Shown here one piece after another: positions 32,896 to 42,254 of a stretch of DNA of 64,000 bases. The position numbers and the translations under genes were made by a program. Under the pieces are notes generated by a model that saw only the letters and a program-made list of their open reading frames with translations, made no database searches and was not told where the DNA came from. Origin of the DNA: Streptomyces sp. NBC_00353 (GTDB lineage: Bacteria > Actinomycetota > Actinomycetes > Streptomycetales > Streptomycetaceae); the NCBI RefSeq assembly GCF_036108815.1, contig NZ_CP107985.1:7685501-7749500 (forward strand). The letters are read 5' to 3'. Numbering within the stretch: the first letter of the stretch is position 1; every line of letters begins with the position of its first letter.

Positions 32896-34374
32896 ATGAC
32901 GACGATCGACTGGGACTCCGCCGCCGACTCCTTCGACGAGGAGCCCGACCACGGACTGCTCGATCCGGTGGTCCGGCACGCATGGGCGCAGCGGCTGGAG
33001 AGCTGGCTGCCCGGCGAGCGCTCCGACGTGCTCGACCTGGGATGCGGCACCGGAAGTCTGGCCCTGCTCGTCACCGGGCAGGGGCACCGCGTCACCGCCG
33101 TCGACCGGTCGCCGCGCATGGTCGAGCAGGCGCGGGCCAAGCTCGTCGGGACGGGTGCCGAGGTGCTGGTCGGGGATGCGGCCCGACCGCCCGTCGGGAA
33201 GCAGCAGTTCGACGTGATCATGGTCCGTCATGTGGTGTGGCTGCTGCCCGACCCCGCGGCGGCCCTGCGCCACTGGTTCGGACTGCTGCGGCCCGGCGGG
33301 CGGCTGCTGATGATCGAAGGGGTGTGGGGCGGGGTGGGTCTCTCCGCCGAGCAGCTGACCGGGCTCCTCGCCCCGCTCACCGAGCGCATCCACCACGAGC
33401 GGCTCTCCGACGACCCGGACCTGTGGGGCAAGCACGTTGACGACGACCGCTACGCCCTGCTGGCGCGCGCCGAACCGCCGTACCGGCACACCGAGATCGT
33501 CGATGTGCATCTGATCCTCCGTCGCGGCCCCGACGTCCTGCTCGCCCGCCGCGCCCGTACGGGATATGCGGACGGGCTGTTCAACGGCCCGTCCGGACAC
33601 GTGGAGGACGGCGAGGACGTCCGCGAGGCGATGATCCGCGAGGCCGCCGAGGAGATCGGCGTCGAACTGGACCCGGACGAGCTGCGGGTCGCGCTGGTCA
33701 TGCAGCACCGAGGCCCCGGCGGCGCCCCCCGGACCGGCTGGTTCTTCGAGGCGGAGTACGACCCCGCCCGCCCGCCGTACAACCGTGAACCGGAGAAGTG
33801 CTCCGGACTCGCCTGGTTCCCGCTGGACGCCCTGCCCGACGACATCGTCGCGTACTGCCGTGCGGGGCTGGACGGATACCGGGCGGGGGAGCGCTTCCTG
33901 ATCCACTGGCACGAGGACGGCGACACCGTGGCCTACCAGCCGCACGGCATCCGCCGCGCGGTCCCGCTGCCGTCGGGCGGGGCCCGCACCGGCGGGGTGC
34001 ACCACATCGAGCTGTGGGTGCCCGACCTGGCGGCGGCCGAGGCGGGATGGGGCTGGCTGCTCGGCGAGCTGGGCCATGTGCCGTACCAGAGCTGGGAGCG
34101 CGGCCGCAGCTGGCGGCGCGGCGACAGTTATCTGGTGATCGAGCAGTCGGCCGATCTGACCGCGGGACCGCACGACCGGCTCCGCCCGGGGCTGAACCAC
34201 CTGGCGTTCCACGTCCGGGACCGGGCCACGCTGGACGCACTGGTGGCGCGGGCCCCGGACCACGGCTGGCGACTGCTGTTCCCGGACCGCCATCCGTACG
34301 CGGGCGGCGAGGGGCACTGCGCCGCGTATCTGGAGGACGCGGCGGGGTTCGAGGTGGAGCTGGTGGTGCGTTAG
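32896..34374 (+). CDS. methyltransferase-NUDIX-VOC triple fusion protein
   Basis: A 492-residue cytoplasmic protein of three domains. Residues 1-~190 are a class I SAM methyltransferase (VLDLGCGTGSLALLV glycine loop, VTAVDRSPRMV, LLRPGGRLLMIEG). Residues ~200-335 are a NUDIX hydrolase with a full Nudix box (GHVEDGEDVREAMIREAAEE plus IG). Residues ~366-492 are a VOC/glyoxalase-like domain (GVHHIELWVPDLAAAEAGW, LNHLAFHVRD, AAYLEDAAGFEVELV). Each domain looks intact. Similar fusions occur in Streptomyces, but the combined substrate is unknown; the set suggests repair or recycling of a modified nucleotide or metabolite. Its stop overlaps the end of the convergent DUF402 gene by 4 nt. Confidence 0.88.
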   Translation: MTTIDWDSAADSFDEEPDHGLLDPVVRHAWAQRLESWLPGERSDVLDLGCGTGSLALLVTGQGHRVTAVDRSPRMVEQARAKLVGTGAEVLVGDAARPPVGKQQFDVIMVRHVVWLLPDPAAALRHWFGLLRPGGRLLMIEGVWGGVGLSAEQLTGLLAPLTERIHHERLSDDPDLWGKHVDDDRYALLARAEPPYRHTEIVDVHLILRRGPDVLLARRARTGYADGLFNGPSGHVEDGEDVREAMIREAAEEIGVELDPDELRVALVMQHRGPGGAPRTGWFFEAEYDPARPPYNREPEKCSGLAWFPLDALPDDIVAYCRAGLDGYRAGERFLIHWHEDGDTVAYQPHGIRRAVPLPSGGARTGGVHHIELWVPDLAAAEAGWGWLLGELGHVPYQSWERGRSWRRGDSYLVIEQSADLTAGPHDRLRPGLNHLAFHVRDRATLDALVARAPDHGWRLLFPDRHPYAGGEGHCAAYLEDAAGFEVELVVR

Positions 34375-34880
34375 GGGGTGGCGCCGGACGGGCTCGGCGG
34401 TGCCAGCAGTCCTGCGAGCCCGCCCGCCAGGGCCAGGCGTTCCAGCTCGTCCAGCGCCCGGCGGGCCGCATCCGCAGCCGCCGGATCGCGTGCGGCCAGG
34501 CCGCTCTCCTCGAACTCGTCCTCATCCAGTCGCAGTACGGAGGAGCCGTCCGCCGACACCCACAGGTCGAGATCCAGGTCCTCCACGAGCAGTTCCCCGT
34601 CGCGCAGCACGGCGGGCCGGGTGATGTCGCAGTACCAGCCCTTCAGCGTCCCCCCGCCGGTACGGACCTCCTTCACCGCGAACCACCGGTCACGCCAGTA
34701 GTGCTCGGTGAAGACATCGCCCGGCTCGAACCGTACGAAGCCGAAGTCGCGCACGCCCGGCGCGGCCCACGGGGCCGTCACCGTCACCCGGATGCCGTCG
34801 TCGCGTACGACGTCCGCCGGGTAGCGGATCTTCGTCCGGCCCGCCTTCACCAGAGCGACCTCAACCGAGCTTGCGTACAT
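34371..34880 (-). CDS. DUF402 (FomD-like) hydrolase
   Basis: A 169-residue protein of the DUF402 family. The conserved YWRDRWFAVKEVRTGGGTLK, GWYCDITRP and DLDLDLWV signatures, with acidic residues that in FomD bind divalent metal, are present; a C-terminal Asp/Glu/Ala-rich helix follows. FomD-type proteins hydrolyse cytidylyl or related nucleotide esters. Here the gene is translationally linked to the upstream GNAT gene (20-nt overlap at 34861-34880), so both may modify the same small molecule (inference). Confidence 0.82.
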   Translation of the reverse strand: MYASSVEVALVKAGRTKIRYPADVVRDDGIRVTVTAPWAAPGVRDFGFVRFEPGDVFTEHYWRDRWFAVKEVRTGGGTLKGWYCDITRPAVLRDGELLVEDLDLDLWVSADGSSVLRLDEDEFEESGLAARDPAAADAARRALDELERLALAGGLAGLLAPPSPSGATP

Positions 34881-35781
34881 GCCGTACCTCCGTGGCGCAG
34901 ATCCTGTAGCCGAACCATGTGTTGATCGCCAGCATCGGGCCGTTGTCCGCGTCGTTGCCGGTGTACGCGTCCGTGTAGCCGGCCGCGCGTGCCCGGTGCA
35001 GCGAGTCGTTCTTGGCGAGCTTTGCCAGGCCCTGGTTGCGGTACGCCCTGCGGGTGCCCGTCATCCCCGACCAGTAGCGGGTCAGACCGTCGGTGTTCGC
35101 CGCGCTGAACGCCGCGACCTGACCGTCCACCACCGCGACCGAGGTGAGCTCCCGGTCGAGACCGGGGTTGTTCCACGTGTGCTGCAGCCAGTCCTCGTAG
35201 TCCGCGAGCTCGGCCGGGGTGTCGCTCGGCTCGTCCGCCGTGGACTCGGCGTCCGCCTCGAACAGCGGCCTCGGGTCGTCGGCGAAGTCGGCGGCCGTGC
35301 GCAGCTCCACACCGTTCGGAAGCTTCTGACGGGGCGGCAGGGTGCCGTGGGCCAGGCCGAGATGGAGGAAGTGCGCCGGGCGGCTCGGCGTGTAACCGCG
35401 CTTCTCGGCGAAGACCCGGTTCGCCGGTTCGTCGAGCACCCAGGTGTAGACGGCGACGGCCCCCGCACCGGCCAGATACTCCTCGGCGGTGCGCACCAGC
35501 AGCGAGCCTGCCCCGCGGCCCGCGCGCTGGGGGAGCGTGTAGGGATTGCAGAAGCCCTGCCCGGGCTCCGGGCTGTCATAGGCGATACCGACCTGCGCGG
35601 TGCCGATGATCTCCCCGTCCTCCTCGGCGATCAGCAGCCGGTACCGCTTGTCGGGGTGGGCGGTCGCCTGCTCGAAGACGACCTGCTCGGGCGTGGTCAC
35701 CATGTACGGGAGTGAGGCTCGCCGCACCCGTACCCAGGCCTCGGCATCGGTGGGCAGGAAGTCGCGCACGATGACTGTCAT
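34861..35781 (-). CDS. GNAT N-acetyltransferase (double domain)
   Basis: A 306-residue protein. The ATG at 35779-35781 starts MTVIVRDFLPTDAEAW, the correct beginning of a GNAT fold; the frame extends much further upstream without coding character. The first domain has the acetyl-CoA loop QRAGRGAGSLL and VYTWVLDEPANRVFAEKRGY; the second (from ~residue 165) has YWSGMTGTRRAYRNQGLAKL with the Q/R-x-x-G-x-A loop and DADNGPMLAINTWFGYR. Tandem GNAT proteins of this type acetylate small molecules or peptides. Divergent from the GntR regulator by 69 bp. Confidence 0.87.
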   Translation of the reverse strand: MTVIVRDFLPTDAEAWVRVRRASLPYMVTTPEQVVFEQATAHPDKRYRLLIAEEDGEIIGTAQVGIAYDSPEPGQGFCNPYTLPQRAGRGAGSLLVRTAEEYLAGAGAVAVYTWVLDEPANRVFAEKRGYTPSRPAHFLHLGLAHGTLPPRQKLPNGVELRTAADFADDPRPLFEADAESTADEPSDTPAELADYEDWLQHTWNNPGLDRELTSVAVVDGQVAAFSAANTDGLTRYWSGMTGTRRAYRNQGLAKLAKNDSLHRARAAGYTDAYTGNDADNGPMLAINTWFGYRICATEVRHVRKLG

Positions 35782-35850
35782 GCGCCGGACGGTACGCGGC
35801 GGTCCGGCCCGGTCGCCTCCGAATTTCCGCCGGTGGGGGAGAATCGGTGT

Positions 35851-36225
35851 GTGACCTTGAAGATCGCCCTTGATCCGGACGCCGGCACCGCCCCGTACGA
35901 GCAACTGCGCACGCAGATCTCCGAACTGGCCCGGTCCGGCGAACTGCCCGTCGGCTACAGACTTCCGACCGTACGCGGCTTCGCCGAGGAGCTCGGCCTC
36001 GCCGCGAACACCGTCGCCAAGGCGTACCGGGCGCTGGAGTCGGACGGGGTGATCGAGACCCGCGGGCGCAACGGTACGTTCATCGCCGCCGCGGGCGATA
36101 CGGCGGACCGCAAGGCGGCAGCGGCGGCGCGGGAGTACGCGGAGCAGGCGAGGCGGCTCGGGCTGTCCCGCGCCCGGGCGGCGTCGCTGGTGGAGGATGC
36201 GGTGCGGGTGGCGTACGAGGGGTGA
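35851..36225 (+). CDS. YtrA-type GntR transcriptional regulator
   Basis: A 124-residue regulator. I chose GTG 35851 with GGGGGA upstream. An N-terminal winged helix (APYEQLRTQISELARSGELP, GYRLPTVRGFAEELGLAANTVAKAYRALESDGVIETR in successive pieces) is followed by a short ~45-residue dimerisation helix pair, the YtrA subfamily layout that lacks a large effector domain. YtrA regulators usually control adjacent ABC exporters; none is adjacent here, so the neighbouring GNAT/DUF402 operon is a candidate target. Confidence 0.88.
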   Translation: MTLKIALDPDAGTAPYEQLRTQISELARSGELPVGYRLPTVRGFAEELGLAANTVAKAYRALESDGVIETRGRNGTFIAAAGDTADRKAAAAAREYAEQARRLGLSRARAASLVEDAVRVAYEG

Positions 36226-36328
36226 CAGGGCGAACCGGAGCCGTCCGGTAGCCGTTCCGACATCGAGAGCCGGACGGGCTTGCAAGATGTCCTGACGCGC
36301 CGGACGGGCTCAACGGTTGTGCCCAAGT

Positions 36329-36360
36329 GCCGGACAGGCCTGATGTCGAGCCTGTCCGGC
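36329..36360. terminator. bidirectional terminator
   Basis: GCCGGACAGGC and its perfect 11-bp complement with a 10-nt loop, between the convergent GntR and AAA ATPase genes. Confidence 0.85.
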
Positions 36361-36376
36361 GATTGAGGAACACACC

Positions 36377-37471
36377 TCAGAGGTACAGTCCCGCGTCCGC
36401 TCCCGCGTCCTGCTTCGGTACCGACGCCGGCCCGGTGCCGCGCCGCAGTGCGTACAGCTCGGCCAGCGTCGCGCCTTCCCGGCCGAGCCCCTCCTCCGTA
36501 CCCAGCCAGGACACCGCCTCCCGGCGGCTCAGCGGGCCCACCTCGATCCGGGCCAGGCAGCGGCCGGGCCTGACCACCGCCGGGTGGAGCCGTTCCAGGT
36601 CCTCATTGGTCGTCACCCCCACCAGCACATTGCGGCCCTGGCCCAGCAGCCCGTCGGTGAGGTTCAGCAGCCGCGACAGTGCCTGACCCGCCGTGTGCTT
36701 GGCCTCACCGCGGATCAGTTCGTCGCAGTCCTCCAGGAGCAGCAGCCGCCACCGGCCCTTCGCCGTGCCGTCGTCCTCGCCGATCGCGATGTCCATGAGA
36801 TAGCCGACGTCGTTGAAGAGCCGCTCCGGATCGAGTACGCAGTCGACCTGGCACCAGTCCCGCCAGGACCGCGCCAGCGTGCGCAGCGCCGATGTCTTGC
36901 CGGTGCCGGGTGGGCCGTGCAGCAGGAGCAGCCGGCCCGCGATGTCGTCCGGGGTCACCTTCATCAGCCGGTCCATGGCATCGGCCACCGGTGCCGTGTA
37001 GTTGTTGCGCACCTCGTCCCATGTGCCGGCGGCGATCTGCCGGGTGGTGCGGTGCGGGCCCCGGCGCGGGGAGACGTACCAGAAGCCCATCGTCACATTC
37101 TCGGGCTGCGGTTCCGGTTCGTCCTGGGCGCCGTCCGTCGCCTGATCGAGGATCTGCTGCGCCAGCTCGGGGGTGGTCGCGGTGACGGTGACGTCGGCGC
37201 CGCGGTTCCACCGCGAGATGAGGAGTGTCCAGCCAACGCCCTCGGCGAGTGTGGCGCTGCGGTCGTCGTCGCGGGCGGCGCGCAGCACCTTGGCGGCGGG
37301 CGGCAGCAGCGTCGCCCCGGACTTCACCCGGTCGAGGGAGGAACTGTGCGAGTACGGCTGCTCGCCCGTCGCGAAGCGGCCGAGGAACAGCGCGTCGACG
37401 ACGTCGGCAGGGGAATCGCTGTCGTCGACGGTGAGCCGGATCGGCAGAGCGGCCTCAGGGTTGGCAGACAT
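36377..37471 (-). CDS. AAA+ ATPase with DUF5925-type N-terminal domain
   Basis: A 364-residue protein. The N-terminal ~150 residues (DSPADVVDALFLGRFATGEQ; YSHSSSLDRVKSGATLL) are the Streptomyces-specific DUF5925-type region; the C-terminal half is an AAA+ domain with Walker A GPPGTGKTSALR, Walker B LLLLEDCDEL and sensor segment VGVTTNEDLERLHPAVVRPGR, plus the arginine finger. It resembles BCS1/proteasome-type AAA enzymes that remodel proteins. An in-frame ATG three codons upstream is an equally possible start. Single-gene unit, convergent with the GntR gene. Confidence 0.83.
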   Translation of the reverse strand: MSANPEAALPIRLTVDDSDSPADVVDALFLGRFATGEQPYSHSSSLDRVKSGATLLPPAAKVLRAARDDDRSATLAEGVGWTLLISRWNRGADVTVTATTPELAQQILDQATDGAQDEPEPQPENVTMGFWYVSPRRGPHRTTRQIAAGTWDEVRNNYTAPVADAMDRLMKVTPDDIAGRLLLLHGPPGTGKTSALRTLARSWRDWCQVDCVLDPERLFNDVGYLMDIAIGEDDGTAKGRWRLLLLEDCDELIRGEAKHTAGQALSRLLNLTDGLLGQGRNVLVGVTTNEDLERLHPAVVRPGRCLARIEVGPLSRREAVSWLGTEEGLGREGATLAELYALRRGTGPASVPKQDAGADAGLYL

Positions 37472-37735
37472 GGCGCCCATGATCCGGCACGGAGGCACCC
37501 GACGCACCCAGGTTTCGCCACCTCCCGTCAACCGGCCCGCACATGGGCCGTTCACTCCGCGGCAGCGGCTTTGTCCGCCGGTGCGAAGGATGCCGGATTC
37601 CGGTGTGACGCAACCTCAGGAGGCCGTCAGGAAAGGCTCATCCGATCGACTTGGCATGGACACTTCCGGACCGACGGTGCTGCTGCTACCACTGAGTAGG
37701 CAGAGATCCTGTCGGTTCGGTCCAAGGGAGGTTCC

Positions 37736-38545
37736 ATGAAAATGTCCAGACTTGTGGCGTTCTCGTCCTCGCTCCTGCTCGGTGCCGTACTCGCCCTCAC
37801 AGGGGCAGCCACCGCGAACGCCGCATCGTCCGTCCAGGCCATCGACTATGTTGCCCTCGGCGACTCGTACTCCTCCGGGGTCGGGTCCGGCAGCTATGAC
37901 AGTGCCAGTGGTGACTGCAAGCGCAGCACCAAGGCCTACCCCAAGCTCTGGGCGAACGCCAACTCGCCCGCGTCGTTCGCCTTCACCGCCTGCTCGGGTG
38001 CCCGCACCGATGATGTGACGGCCGGACAGCTCTCCCCGCTCAACTCCTCGACCGACCTCGTCTCGATCTCCATCGGCGGCAATGACGCAGGCTTCGCCGA
38101 TGTCATGACCACCTGTGTGCTCCAGTCGGAGTCCACCTGCCTCAGTCGGATCGCCACAGCCCGCAGCTACGTCGACACCACCCTGCCCGGCAAGCTCAAC
38201 TCGGTGTACACCGCGATCAGGTCCAAGGCGCCGTCCGCCCGTGTCGTCGTCCTCGGCTACCCCCGCTTCTACAAGCTCGGCGGCAGCTGCATCGCCGGTC
38301 TGAGCGAGACCGAGCGCTCCGCCATCAACAGCGCGTCCGACTACCTCAACGCGGCCACCGCCAAACGTGCGGCTGACTACGGCTTCACTTTCAGCGATGT
38401 CGCCGGGAGGTTCACCGGGCACGAGATCTGCTCGGGAAGCGCATGGCTGCACAGCGTCAACTGGCTCAACATCGGTGAGTCGTACCACCCCACCGCCGCC
38501 GGACAGTCGGGCGGATACCTGCCCGCCTTCAGCTCGGCCGCCTGA
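37736..38545 (+). CDS. secreted SGNH/GDSL esterase-lipase
   Basis: A 269-residue secreted hydrolase with GGGAGG before the ATG and a Sec signal ending TANAAS. The SGNH blocks are present: GDSYSSG with nucleophile Ser44, the Gly of block II (TACSGARTDD), GGND (block III) and ESYHPTAAG with His251 (block V). Six cysteines pair as in S. rimosus/S. scabies GDSL lipases and the structurally solved S. coelicolor SCO1725 enzyme, which it closely resembles. It hydrolyses short- to medium-chain esters outside the cell. Confidence 0.93.
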   Translation: MKMSRLVAFSSSLLLGAVLALTGAATANAASSVQAIDYVALGDSYSSGVGSGSYDSASGDCKRSTKAYPKLWANANSPASFAFTACSGARTDDVTAGQLSPLNSSTDLVSISIGGNDAGFADVMTTCVLQSESTCLSRIATARSYVDTTLPGKLNSVYTAIRSKAPSARVVVLGYPRFYKLGGSCIAGLSETERSAINSASDYLNAATAKRAADYGFTFSDVAGRFTGHEICSGSAWLHSVNWLNIGESYHPTAAGQSGGYLPAFSSAA

Positions 38546-38560
38546 CCGGGCGGAGCCCGG
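38546..38560. terminator. short hairpin between convergent genes
   Basis: CCGGGC-GGA-GCCCGG immediately after the esterase stop and before the kinase gene end. Confidence 0.45.
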
Positions 38561-38562
38561 GT

Positions 38563-40206
38563 TCAGTCCTCCGCCGGGTAGGAGGCCCCGTTCGACGGGG
38601 TCTCCGTCCGGCAGGTCACCGAGAACTCCACCCCGTTCGAGGTGACCGCGATCGGACTCCTGACCTCCAGCGTGATCGTTCCGTGGTACGTGGTGTCCTG
38701 CTGGTACGTCAGTTCCGTGTGCGACACCTGCTTCACGCGCCCGTCACCGGAGCCGAAGGACACCGACTGCCAGCCCGGATCGGAACTCGTACCGTCCTTC
38801 AGTACCCACCGGTACTCGACCTCCGCCGGTGTACGCCCCACCGTGACGGTCGCCTCGACCGCAGGCGCCGATGCGTGAGGGGGAGGGCAGCTGCCCTCGT
38901 AACTGCCGCGCACCGAGGTGAGATAGACCGTCACTGTCTGCGGCGGCGGCTTGCTCGTACTGCTGTGGCTGCTTCCGCCGTTTCCCGCCTTGCCCGCGGT
39001 GTCCCCGTCGTCGGTGGAGCCGCTGCCGCCCTGCGCTCCGGCGGATCCGGGTGCCTCTTGCGCGGCGGGCGTCGTGTGCGGAGCACTGCTGCTGGTCGCA
39101 CCCGGGCCGCTGCCCGTGGCACCTCCCGTGTCGCCTTCGTCGCCCCGGTCCGCGAGCGTCCAGACGATCCCGCCGATCGCCAGCAGCAGCACCGCCAGGC
39201 CCACGGCGAGCAGCGTGACCGCCCGGCGCGGCGGCCCGGCGGGAGCGACTTCGGCCGTCGTGGACGGGTCCGGAGCGGGCGGCGGGGGTACCGGAAGAGA
39301 CGCCCGGGGCGTGAGGGTGTCGGCCGTCATCGTCGGACCGTACGGATCCGGCGTACCCGCCCCGGTGGCGCGTGGCGCCCCGCCCGCCGCGATGATGCGC
39401 AGCTGATGCTCGGCCTGTTCGGCGGAGAGCCGCTCGACGGGATCCTTGCGCAACAGCCCCTCGATGACCGGGGCGAGCGGGCCGGCCCGCCGGGGCGGCG
39501 GCAGCTCTTCGTCGACCACCGCCCGGAGGGTGTTCAGCGGTGTGTTCTGACGGAACGGCGAATTGCCCTCGGTCGCGGCGTACAGAAGCACTCCGAGCGA
39601 CCACAGATCCGACTCGGGCCCCGGCGTGCGCCCCAGTGCGCGTTCCGGTGCGAGGAACTCCGGCGAACCGATCAGCTCACCCGTCATGGTGAGCGCGGAC
39701 GTCCCCTCGACCATGGCGATACCGAAGTCCGTCAGCACCACCCGCCCGTCGTTGGCGAGGAGCACATTGCCGGGCTTCACATCACGGTGCAGCACCCCGG
39801 AGGCATGGGCGCTGCGCAGCGCGGCCAGCACCTCCGCGCCGATGCGCGCGGCCCGCTGAGGGGTCATCGGACCCTCGGCGTCCAGCACTTCGGAGAGAGC
39901 GAGCCCCCGGATCAGCTCCATCACGATCCATGGACGGGAGTCCTCGGTCGCCACGTCGTAGACGGTCACCACATTGCGGTGCGAGACCCGGGCCGCCGCC
40001 CACGCCTCCCGCTCCAGGCGCGCGTACAGCCTCTGTACGTCGGAGGAGGCGAGCCCCGACGGGGCGCGTACCTCCTTCACGGCGACCTCGCGCCCCAGCA
40101 CTTCGTCGCGCGCCCGCCACACGACCCCCATCCCGCCCTGGCCCAGGGGGCCCAGCAGGCGGTAGCGGCCCGCGATCAGTCGGTCGTCGCCCGGCACTTC
40201 GCTCAC
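38563..40206 (-). CDS. membrane Ser/Thr protein kinase (PknB-type)
   Basis: A 547-residue Hanks-type kinase. The GTG at 40204-40206 follows GGGGGAT. The cytoplasmic kinase domain (residues ~10-270) has GPLGQGGMGVVW, the invariant Lys in VAVKEV, HRDVKPGN and DFG. A Pro/Thr-rich juxtamembrane stretch and one helix (LLAVGLAVLLLAIGGIVW) follow. The extracellular part is a Ser/Thr/Gly-rich spacer then a beta-domain of about 110 residues (TVTVGRTPAEVEYRWVLKDG; SNGVEFSVTCRTE) with two cysteines, not PASTA repeats, so its ligand is unknown. Confidence 0.92.
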   Translation of the reverse strand: MSEVPGDDRLIAGRYRLLGPLGQGGMGVVWRARDEVLGREVAVKEVRAPSGLASSDVQRLYARLEREAWAAARVSHRNVVTVYDVATEDSRPWIVMELIRGLALSEVLDAEGPMTPQRAARIGAEVLAALRSAHASGVLHRDVKPGNVLLANDGRVVLTDFGIAMVEGTSALTMTGELIGSPEFLAPERALGRTPGPESDLWSLGVLLYAATEGNSPFRQNTPLNTLRAVVDEELPPPRRAGPLAPVIEGLLRKDPVERLSAEQAEHQLRIIAAGGAPRATGAGTPDPYGPTMTADTLTPRASLPVPPPPAPDPSTTAEVAPAGPPRRAVTLLAVGLAVLLLAIGGIVWTLADRGDEGDTGGATGSGPGATSSSAPHTTPAAQEAPGSAGAQGGSGSTDDGDTAGKAGNGGSSHSSTSKPPPQTVTVYLTSVRGSYEGSCPPPHASAPAVEATVTVGRTPAEVEYRWVLKDGTSSDPGWQSVSFGSGDGRVKQVSHTELTYQQDTTYHGTITLEVRSPIAVTSNGVEFSVTCRTETPSNGASYPAED

Positions 40207-40484
40207 GGTGATCCCCCATCCGCAGGAGTGGCGGCAGCACGGCGGAAACCTCTCCACGCTAGCTCAGACCGGCCCGTTCCAGACCCCCTTGCGCAACAAT
40301 CCGCCCCTGCGGTGCAACCGCTCCCGATCTGTCCAACTCGCCCTGGAATCGAGCGAATTATGAGCCCGAGCGTCAACCTCCGTATATGTGTGCTCAATCC
40401 GACGACCGGGATACACGAGTGTCATAGTGGGGGGATAGGGTTAACCTGCCCGGGCCGGGTGCCCTCGTACGGGTGGGGAGTGAC

Positions 40485-40748
40485 ATGGAACAGATAGCGA
40501 TGCGCAGCAGGCCGCGTGTGCCTGCCATCACATGTGGGAGCAGCGCGACCAGTTCGCGCCTCGACCGCCATCTCGCAGTGCTCGGCGGTCCCGCCGTCCC
40601 GCAGCGCGAGAGTGCGGAAGCGACGCTGCTGATGCTCGAGCTCACCTCGCGCGACGCCGCGCACACCCGCCGGAGCAGGAGCGCGCGTGTCTCGCTCTTC
40701 GCGCCGCTGCGGCGACTGCGGCGCTCGCTCTTCGGCGGCCGCCACTGA
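40485..40748 (+). CDS. small conserved hypothetical protein
   Basis: An 87-residue, Arg-rich soluble protein with GGGGAG before the ATG. It contains RPRVPAITCGSSATSSRLDR and ends in an RRLRRSLFGGRH basic tail. It has no signal peptide and no recognised domain. Divergent from the kinase gene across 278 bp. Its RBS, position and coherent composition make it plausible. Confidence 0.5.
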   Translation: MEQIAMRSRPRVPAITCGSSATSSRLDRHLAVLGGPAVPQRESAEATLLMLELTSRDAAHTRRSRSARVSLFAPLRRLRRSLFGGRH

Positions 40749-40826
40749 CCCGACGGCCCGTCACCACCGGTCCGGCCCCCGACCGATCGCTCGTCCCTGA
40801 CTGAACCGGCCCACCGCTCGGGCCGC

Positions 40827-40945
40827 TCAGGCGATCACACCGTCCCGGCGCAGCGCTGCTCCCTGCTCGTCCGTCATCCCCGCGGCCCGCAGCAGCGCTT
40901 CGGTGTGCTCGTCGAGCGTCGGTACGGTTCCCGTTCCCGGCTCCC
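40827..40945 (-). pseudogene. CaiB/BaiF CoA-transferase C-terminal fragment
   Basis: The minus strand reads VPTLDEHTEALLRAAGMTDE, QGAALRRDGVIA and stops at 40827-40829. This is the typical C-terminus of class III CoA-transferases (PxLGEHTxEVLxxxGL...LxxxGVI). Upstream of about 40945 the homology breaks off against an unrelated gene fragment. Confidence 0.75.
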
Positions 40946-40957
40946 GTCCCTGGTGTG

Positions 40958-41230
40958 TCGATGGGCGCGGCCCTGGTTCCGATCGGCACCAAGATGCACA
41001 CCTGGTCCACGGCCGCGTGCGCGGCCGCCGCTCCCGGTCAGGCGGCGGTGCTGGCGGCGGCGAAGTATCTGGCGGCGACCGCGGTCGATCTGCTCACGCA
41101 GCCGGAGCGGCTGAAGGTGATCAAGGCCGAGTTCGCGGAACGCACCAAGGGGCTGGAGTGGAAGACTGTGCTGCCGGAAGGCTATGAGCCGCCGATGTAC
41201 GAGCCGCCGGCCCGGTTCCTGAAGAAGAGC
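40958..41230 (+). pseudogene. AbgB-like M20 amidohydrolase C-terminal fragment
   Basis: GAALVPIGTKMHTWSTAACA, AAKYLAATAVDLLTQPERLK and EWKTVLPEGYEPPMYEPP form the C-terminus of M20-family aminoacyl/p-aminobenzoyl-glutamate hydrolases (the conserved His-containing block followed by the terminal helix pair). The frame runs on past the natural end without meaning. The N-terminal three quarters of the gene are absent. Confidence 0.75.
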
Positions 41231-41430
41231 CGGACAGAAGTGGCCGCCGAACAACATCACCTGGCCGCCGAAGCGGGTCGTGTCGCACGAGAAGTTCTCC
41301 TCGCTGGGACCGGAGCTGACACCGCGGAAGTAGAGGGCGGGCGCCGGGGCGTGCGCGCGGCATGCCCCGGCACCGGGTGACCCCGCCTGGCGGCGGAAGC
41401 GGTGCTCAGGGATGCCGGAGCCGGCCCGGG

Positions 41431-42254
41431 TCACTCGCCGCCGCGGGCATGACGCCGTACGGCCAGTGGTACGAAGACCGCGAGCAGCACCGCCGACCAG
41501 GCGAGTGTGCCCGCTACCGGGTGGGCGACCGGCCAGGCGGCGTCGGCGGGCGGTGATGCGTTGCCGAACAGGTCGCGGGTGGCGGCGGCCATGGCGCTGA
41601 TCGGGTTCCACTCCGCGACCGTCCGCAGCCAGCCCGGCAGGTTGTCGGTCGGGATGTAGGCGCTGGACAGCAGCGGCAGGATGAAGGTGGCACTGCCCAG
41701 TTGGCCGGCGACCTCCTCGTTGCGGATCAGCAGGCCCAGCCAGCAGCCCATCCACGACGTGGCGAACCGGAGGAGCAGCAGCAGCCCGAAGGCGCCCAGG
41801 GCGGCGAGCGGGCCGCCCTCGATCCGCCAGCCGACCGCGAGTCCCACCAGGATCAGCGGGACCATGCCGATGGCCGTGGTCAGCAGATCGGCGGCGGTCT
41901 GGCCGAACGGTACGGCGGGCCGGCTCATCGGTAGTGTGCGGAACCGGTCCATGACCCCGCGGTGGCAGTCCTGCGCGGACTGGAACATCCCGGTCATGAT
42001 GCCGTTGGCCGCCGTCGACGCGAGCAGGCCCGGAACCAGGAACGCGCGGTACTCCTGGCCGGGCATGGCCAGGGCGCTGCCGAACACGTAGCCGAAGAAC
42101 AGCAGCATCGTGATCGGCATGGTCTGGGTCAGGATCACTACGCCCGGGGCTGCTTTGATCCGCTGCAGATGGCGGCCCAGTACGGCCAGGCTGTCGGCGA
42201 TCGGGGTGCCCTCGGCGGGTCCGGTGCGCTGCTCGTGGACCAGTACGGTGCTGC

